Assembly: GCA_027023145.1 (NCBI GenBank)
Contig: JALVWV010000050.1
Coordinates: 1-17,040, forward strand
Direction: 5' to 3'
Length of the DNA: 17,040 bases
Source of the DNA: Campylobacteraceae bacterium
GTDB lineage: Bacteria; Campylobacterota; Campylobacteria; Campylobacterales; Sulfurovaceae
Below are positions 14,236-17,040 of this stretch, one piece after another (position 1 is the first letter of the stretch; each line of letters starts with the position of its first letter). The notes beneath the pieces are model-generated. The model had not been told where the DNA came from and ran no database searches. It was given only the letters and a program-made list of their open reading frames with translations. Position numbers and translations under genes: made by a program.

Positions 14236-14769
14236 ATGGACACAATAAAAATTGGCGTCGTCACCACCAGTGACCGGGCGTATGCAGGCATCTACGAAGA
14301 CATCTCCGGCAAGGCGATCATGGAGGTGATGGGGGAGTATCTCCAAAACGAGTGTGAATACGAATACCGCTGCATCCCCGATGAGCAACCGCTCATCGAG
14401 ACGACCCTTGTTGAGCTTTCGCGGGACAAAAAATGTGACCTTATCGTCACCACCGGCGGTACCGGTCCGGCTCCACGGGATGTGACCACCGAAGCGACCC
14501 TCAATGTCTGTCAGAAGATCCTCCCCGGGTTTGGCGAACAAATGCGTGCCGCCAGCCTCCAGCACGTCCCCACGGCGATCCTTTCCCGTCAGACGGCTGG
14601 GATCTGTAACGGCGCACTCATCATCAATCTCCCCGGAAAACCCAAGGCGATCCGCGAGTGCCTCGATGCGGTATTCCCCGCCGTGCCGTACTGCATCGAT
14701 TTGATTGGAGGCTCATACATGCAGACCGATGAGACGGTCATCAAAGCTTTCCGACCCAAAGCAAAATAG
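14236..14769 (+). CDS. mogA: Molybdopterin adenylyltransferase
   Basis: Adenylates molybdopterin with MgATP before molybdenum insertion in molybdenum-cofactor synthesis. The 177-residue protein has the MoCF-binding fold: IKIGVVTTSDRAYAGIYEDISG at the N-terminus, LIVTTGGTGPAPRDVTTEA (G74-G-T-G-P with D82, the MogA form of the nucleotide-binding loop), FGEQMRAASLQHVPTAILSRQTAGI, and LPGKPKAIRECLDAVFPAVPYCIDLIGG. The last block separates MogA from MoaB, which lacks it. AAAAGGA lies upstream of the ATG. It stands on the far side of the REP-like inverted pair and is followed at 18 nt by a small gene. A molybdoenzyme-using respiratory metabolism is implied, but none is in the window. Confidence 0.95.
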   Translation: MDTIKIGVVTTSDRAYAGIYEDISGKAIMEVMGEYLQNECEYEYRCIPDEQPLIETTLVELSRDKKCDLIVTTGGTGPAPRDVTTEATLNVCQKILPGFGEQMRAASLQHVPTAILSRQTAGICNGALIINLPGKPKAIRECLDAVFPAVPYCIDLIGGSYMQTDETVIKAFRPKAK

Positions 14770-14787
14770 ATAAGGATATTAAAAAAT

Positions 14788-15000
14788 ATGAATATCGAAT
14801 TTATCGAAAAAAAATTTGACGAGATTTACGCAGAGCTGACTCGCGAAGTGATGGCCGTCCTGCACGATGAGTCACTCGACAAAAAGCAAACCAATCTGAG
14901 GATGAAACCGTTGACCAATACCAAGCAAATCCTCGAAAACGCCATTGACAGCATTAAATTGGTGCAGCGAGTAGGGGATGAGGCGATTGAGAGGGGGTAA
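14788..15000 (+). CDS. Small conserved-looking helical protein, function unknown
   Basis: A 70-residue acidic/basic, almost wholly helical protein with no signal peptide, membrane segment or cysteine (MNIEFIEKKFDEIYAELT…, ending VGDEAIERG). AAGGA at 14772-14776 lies 11 nt before the ATG. It follows mogA by 18 nt on the same strand and is probably co-transcribed with it. I do not recognise a family. Real-gene status rests on the ribosome-binding site, tight spacing and ordinary codon use. Confidence 0.65.
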   Translation: MNIEFIEKKFDEIYAELTREVMAVLHDESLDKKQTNLRMKPLTNTKQILENAIDSIKLVQRVGDEAIERG

Positions 15001-15127
15001 ACGCTCCCTTTGGTTCTCTTTCCCCCGTTTGCTACAGTTTCACTCCTCCATCATTCCAAAAATAATGGAGCTCCTTGATCCTCAAAATAATCCCAAAACA
15101 CCATTATAACTTCTATATTAACAATCA
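15001..15127. other. Non-coding gap after the mogA unit
   Basis: No gene seen. A 6-bp inverted repeat CTCCAT … ATGGAG (13-nt AT-rich loop, about 15047-15071) is a weak hairpin without a T-run; a GGGGG/CCCCC pair (stop of the small gene / about 15026) has a long loop. Neither makes a clear terminator. Confidence 0.3.
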
Positions 15128-15163
15128 GTTAAGAATTTAGGAATATAATTCAATTATCTTAAC
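15128..15163 (+). promoter_or_regulatory. Promoter of the HdeD-like gene with bracketing inverted repeat
   Basis: A perfect -10 TATAAT (15144-15149) lies midway between GTTAAGA (15128-15134) and TCTTAAC (15157-15163), a perfect 7-bp inverted repeat with centres 29 bp apart (nearly three DNA turns). The gene starts 52 bp further on. The symmetry suggests a dimeric regulator contacting both sides of the promoter; the regulator is unknown. Confidence 0.5.
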
Positions 15164-15214
15164 AAGCCCGGACTCAATAAGATAGATACAAAATAGATAA
15201 TAATAGGAGCCATT

Positions 15215-15796
15215 ATGTGGAACTGGAATACCCATATCTCAGCTGAGATGACTATCAACAAGAATCTGGTGGCACGCTTTAAAAAGTATGCCAAAATCAG
15301 TGGAACGGCCTTTATCCTCCTCGGAGCGGTCGGGATTTTCTTCCCGACCTTCATGACGATGACGACGCTGGCGTTTGTTTCGTACCTGATGCTCTTCGCC
15401 GGATTCTTCGCCGGATGGATGACGTGGACGAGCAACCGCCATGACTGGGCGGGCTGGCTCAAGAGTGTGCTGCTGGTGATGGTGGCGATCTTTATGATCT
15501 TTTACCCGGTTCAAGGGGCTGCGACGCTGGGGATGCTCTTTGCGATCTACTTTTTCATGGATGCCTTTGCCGAGTTTGGTCTGGCATTTTCATTGCGCCC
15601 CCAAAAAGTATGGTGGCTTTGGCTGTTCAATGCGATCACGTCGTTTGTCCTCGGTGTGATCTTCGTCGCCGGTTGGCCGTTTAGCTCACTGTACCTCGTC
15701 GGTCTCTTCGTCGGTATCAGCCTCTTCTTTGACGGGATTGCTTTGCTCTCGGGAGGGATTTTCCTCGATGAAGTCGAAACAAACAAGAATAAGTAG
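15215..15796 (+). CDS. HdeD/DUF308-family multi-pass membrane protein
   Basis: A 193-residue inner-membrane protein with about six hydrophobic helices (around residues 26-45, 50-70, 82-97, 101-122, 130-150, 155-180) in the paired-repeat layout of the DUF308/HdeD family (LLGAVGIFFP … ATLGMLFAIYFFMDAFAEFGLAF … GVIFVAGWPFSSLYLVGLFVGISLFFDGIALL). HdeD is an acid-stress-related protein in E. coli, but the biochemical role of the family is unknown. Residues 1-20 are polar. AGGAG (15205-15209) lies 5 nt before the ATG. It precedes the amino-acid permease by 8 nt and may share its transcript. Confidence 0.9.
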   Translation: MWNWNTHISAEMTINKNLVARFKKYAKISGTAFILLGAVGIFFPTFMTMTTLAFVSYLMLFAGFFAGWMTWTSNRHDWAGWLKSVLLVMVAIFMIFYPVQGAATLGMLFAIYFFMDAFAEFGLAFSLRPQKVWWLWLFNAITSFVLGVIFVAGWPFSSLYLVGLFVGISLFFDGIALLSGGIFLDEVETNKNK

Positions 15797-15804
15797 CTTG
15801 TAAC

Positions 15805-17040
15805 ATGGAACAGAAAAAAGCCTTCGGTTTTTGGAGTGCGGTGTTTCTCGGGATTGGTTCGATGGTGGGGGCGGGGATCTTCGTCCTCCTGGGTGAAGCG
15901 GGAGCCATCGCGGGCAATCTTGTGTGGATCTCCTTCCTTTTTGGAGGGATCATCGCTCTGTTGAGCAGTTACTCATTTGCCAAGCTGGCGGTGGCGTATC
16001 CCAGTCGGGGCGGCATGGTCGAATACCTTGTGCAGTGTTACAACGAGGGAGTGTTTTCCGGTTCCGCCTCGGTGCTGGCCTATCTCTCGGCGATGGTGGC
16101 CATCGCCATGGTGGCCAAGACCTTCGGAACGTACGCAGCGATGCTCACCGTCGGAGCCGACAGTCCCCTCTGGGCTGATGGTTTTGCGGCGGGGATTTTG
16201 ATCGTCTTTATGCTGATCAACCTAGCCGGAAGCGCCCTCATCGCCCGCAGTGAGAACCTCATCGTCATCACGAAACTGACCATTATCACGCTGTTTGCGG
16301 TGATGGCTCTTTTCTACATCCGACCGGAGCTTCTGAGTCTCAAAGATGCTCCACCGGTACTCAACGTCTTCTCCTCCATCGCGTTGACCTTTTTTGCCTA
16401 CGAGGGATTTCGGGTCATCACCAATGCGGCAGAAGATATGCCCGATCCAAGCAAACTGATGCTCCGATCGATGAGCACCGCTATCCTGCTGGTGATGGCA
16501 CTCTATGTGCTGGTCACGTTTGCCGTCTTTGGTAACCTGCCGCTGCCGGAAATAATCAAAGCACAGGACTATGCACTCGCCGAAGCGGCCAAACCGGCTT
16601 TTGGGCAGATGGGCTTTACGATCATGGCGATTGCTGCTTTGATTTCAACCGCTTCGTCGATCAACGCGAGCCTCTATGCCGTGACCAACATCACCTACCA
16701 AATGGCGGTCAACGGTGAACTCCCCAAAGTCTATGAACGCAACGTCTGGCACAGCACGCAGGGATTGGTCGTGAGTACGATCATTTTGATTGGGTTTGTC
16801 CTCTTTTTGAATCTGACGCAGATTGCGGCGATCGGATCGATCTCGATCTTGTTTATCCACATGCTGGTGCACATCGGGCATCTGTTCAAGATCGAAAAGA
16901 CCGGTGCGTCACGCTTGATCGTGGTGCTGGCCATCATGGGAACACTGACGGCTATCGTCCTGGCTTTGAACTACACCTCGAAGCATCTGCCCGGAGTGGG
17001 GTATTATCTCGCCGGAGGTTTTCTGTTGGCGTTTGCGATT
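15805..17040 (+). CDS. APC-family amino-acid permease (gene continues past the right edge)
   Basis: 412 codons are visible and the protein is probably near its end, as the family is usually 430-480 residues. It is a proton- or exchange-coupled amino-acid transporter with about 12 membrane helices. TM1 carries the substrate-carboxylate motif GSMVGAGIFVLLGEAG (about 17-32), and the TM6 region is LTFFAYEGFRVITNAAEDMPDP, the 'FfAYdGf…aEE…nP' signature. The GELP…RN segment after TM8 is also typical. The substrate cannot be told; the sequence resembles the YfnA/YjeH-like 'amino acid permease' group. ATG 15805 lacks a clear Shine-Dalgarno site. It follows the HdeD-like gene by 8 nt, so translation may be coupled to it. 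Confidence 0.92.
   Translation, partial: MEQKKAFGFWSAVFLGIGSMVGAGIFVLLGEAGAIAGNLVWISFLFGGIIALLSSYSFAKLAVAYPSRGGMVEYLVQCYNEGVFSGSASVLAYLSAMVAIAMVAKTFGTYAAMLTVGADSPLWADGFAAGILIVFMLINLAGSALIARSENLIVITKLTIITLFAVMALFYIRPELLSLKDAPPVLNVFSSIALTFFAYEGFRVITNAAEDMPDPSKLMLRSMSTAILLVMALYVLVTFAVFGNLPLPEIIKAQDYALAEAAKPAFGQMGFTIMAIAALISTASSINASLYAVTNITYQMAVNGELPKVYERNVWHSTQGLVVSTIILIGFVLFLNLTQIAAIGSISILFIHMLVHIGHLFKIEKTGASRLIVVLAIMGTLTAIVLALNYTSKHLPGVGYYLAGGFLLAFAI

Overview
The window looks like a chromosomal segment of a Campylobacterota (Epsilonproteobacteria) bacterium, probably a free-living Sulfuricurvum/Sulfurimonas-type organism. This rests on protein character and gene order. A lolA-like gene lies divergently next to secA. 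The series tgt … aroB–mscS–mtaB matches, from memory, the Helicobacter pylori order HP0281–HP0285. No rRNA, tRNA, CRISPR array or transposase was seen.

Layout. (1) Positions 1-4000 are conserved core. secA (minus, C-terminus beyond the left edge) diverges from a tight three-gene operon: lolA, a membrane-anchored coiled-coil protein, and a Crp/Fnr-type regulator. That operon runs convergently into tgt (minus), leaving only 4 nt between them. (2) Positions 3981-7543 are an accessory block between tgt and aroB. It holds a vapBC toxin-antitoxin pair (minus), a stand-alone SMC/ABC-like predicted ATPase, and a Fic-domain protein with an N-terminal winged-helix (AbiEi-antitoxin-like) region. The ATPase-Fic pair is bracketed by two copies of a 36-bp hairpin-forming repeat (33/36 identical). 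The Fic promoter carries three copies of a 16-bp motif at an exact 24-bp period. (3) Positions 7544-11540 are core again: aroB, an MscS-family channel and mtaB, translationally coupled by overlapping stop/start codons. (4) Positions 11541-14235 are a second accessory stretch with higBA, brnT-brnA and a classical short-chain dehydrogenase. It is studded with at least five copies of a REP-like palindromic element, and one pair is arranged in inverted orientation. (5) Positions 14236-17040 carry mogA, a small unknown gene, an HdeD/DUF308 membrane protein and an APC-family amino-acid permease (C-terminus beyond the right edge).

How the genes work together. The core genes serve protein export and envelope assembly (SecA, LolA), tRNA modification at two different positions (Tgt, MtaB), the shikimate pathway (AroB), osmotic safety (MscS) and molybdenum-cofactor synthesis (MogA). 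Three type II toxin-antitoxin modules plus a self-inhibited Fic enzyme sit at the two points where this core order is interrupted. Each has a candidate autoregulatory operator at or near its promoter. The strongest candidate for something under-described is the repeat-bounded ATPase/Fic cassette at 4705-7476; the REP-like family confined to 11.5-14.2 kb comes second.
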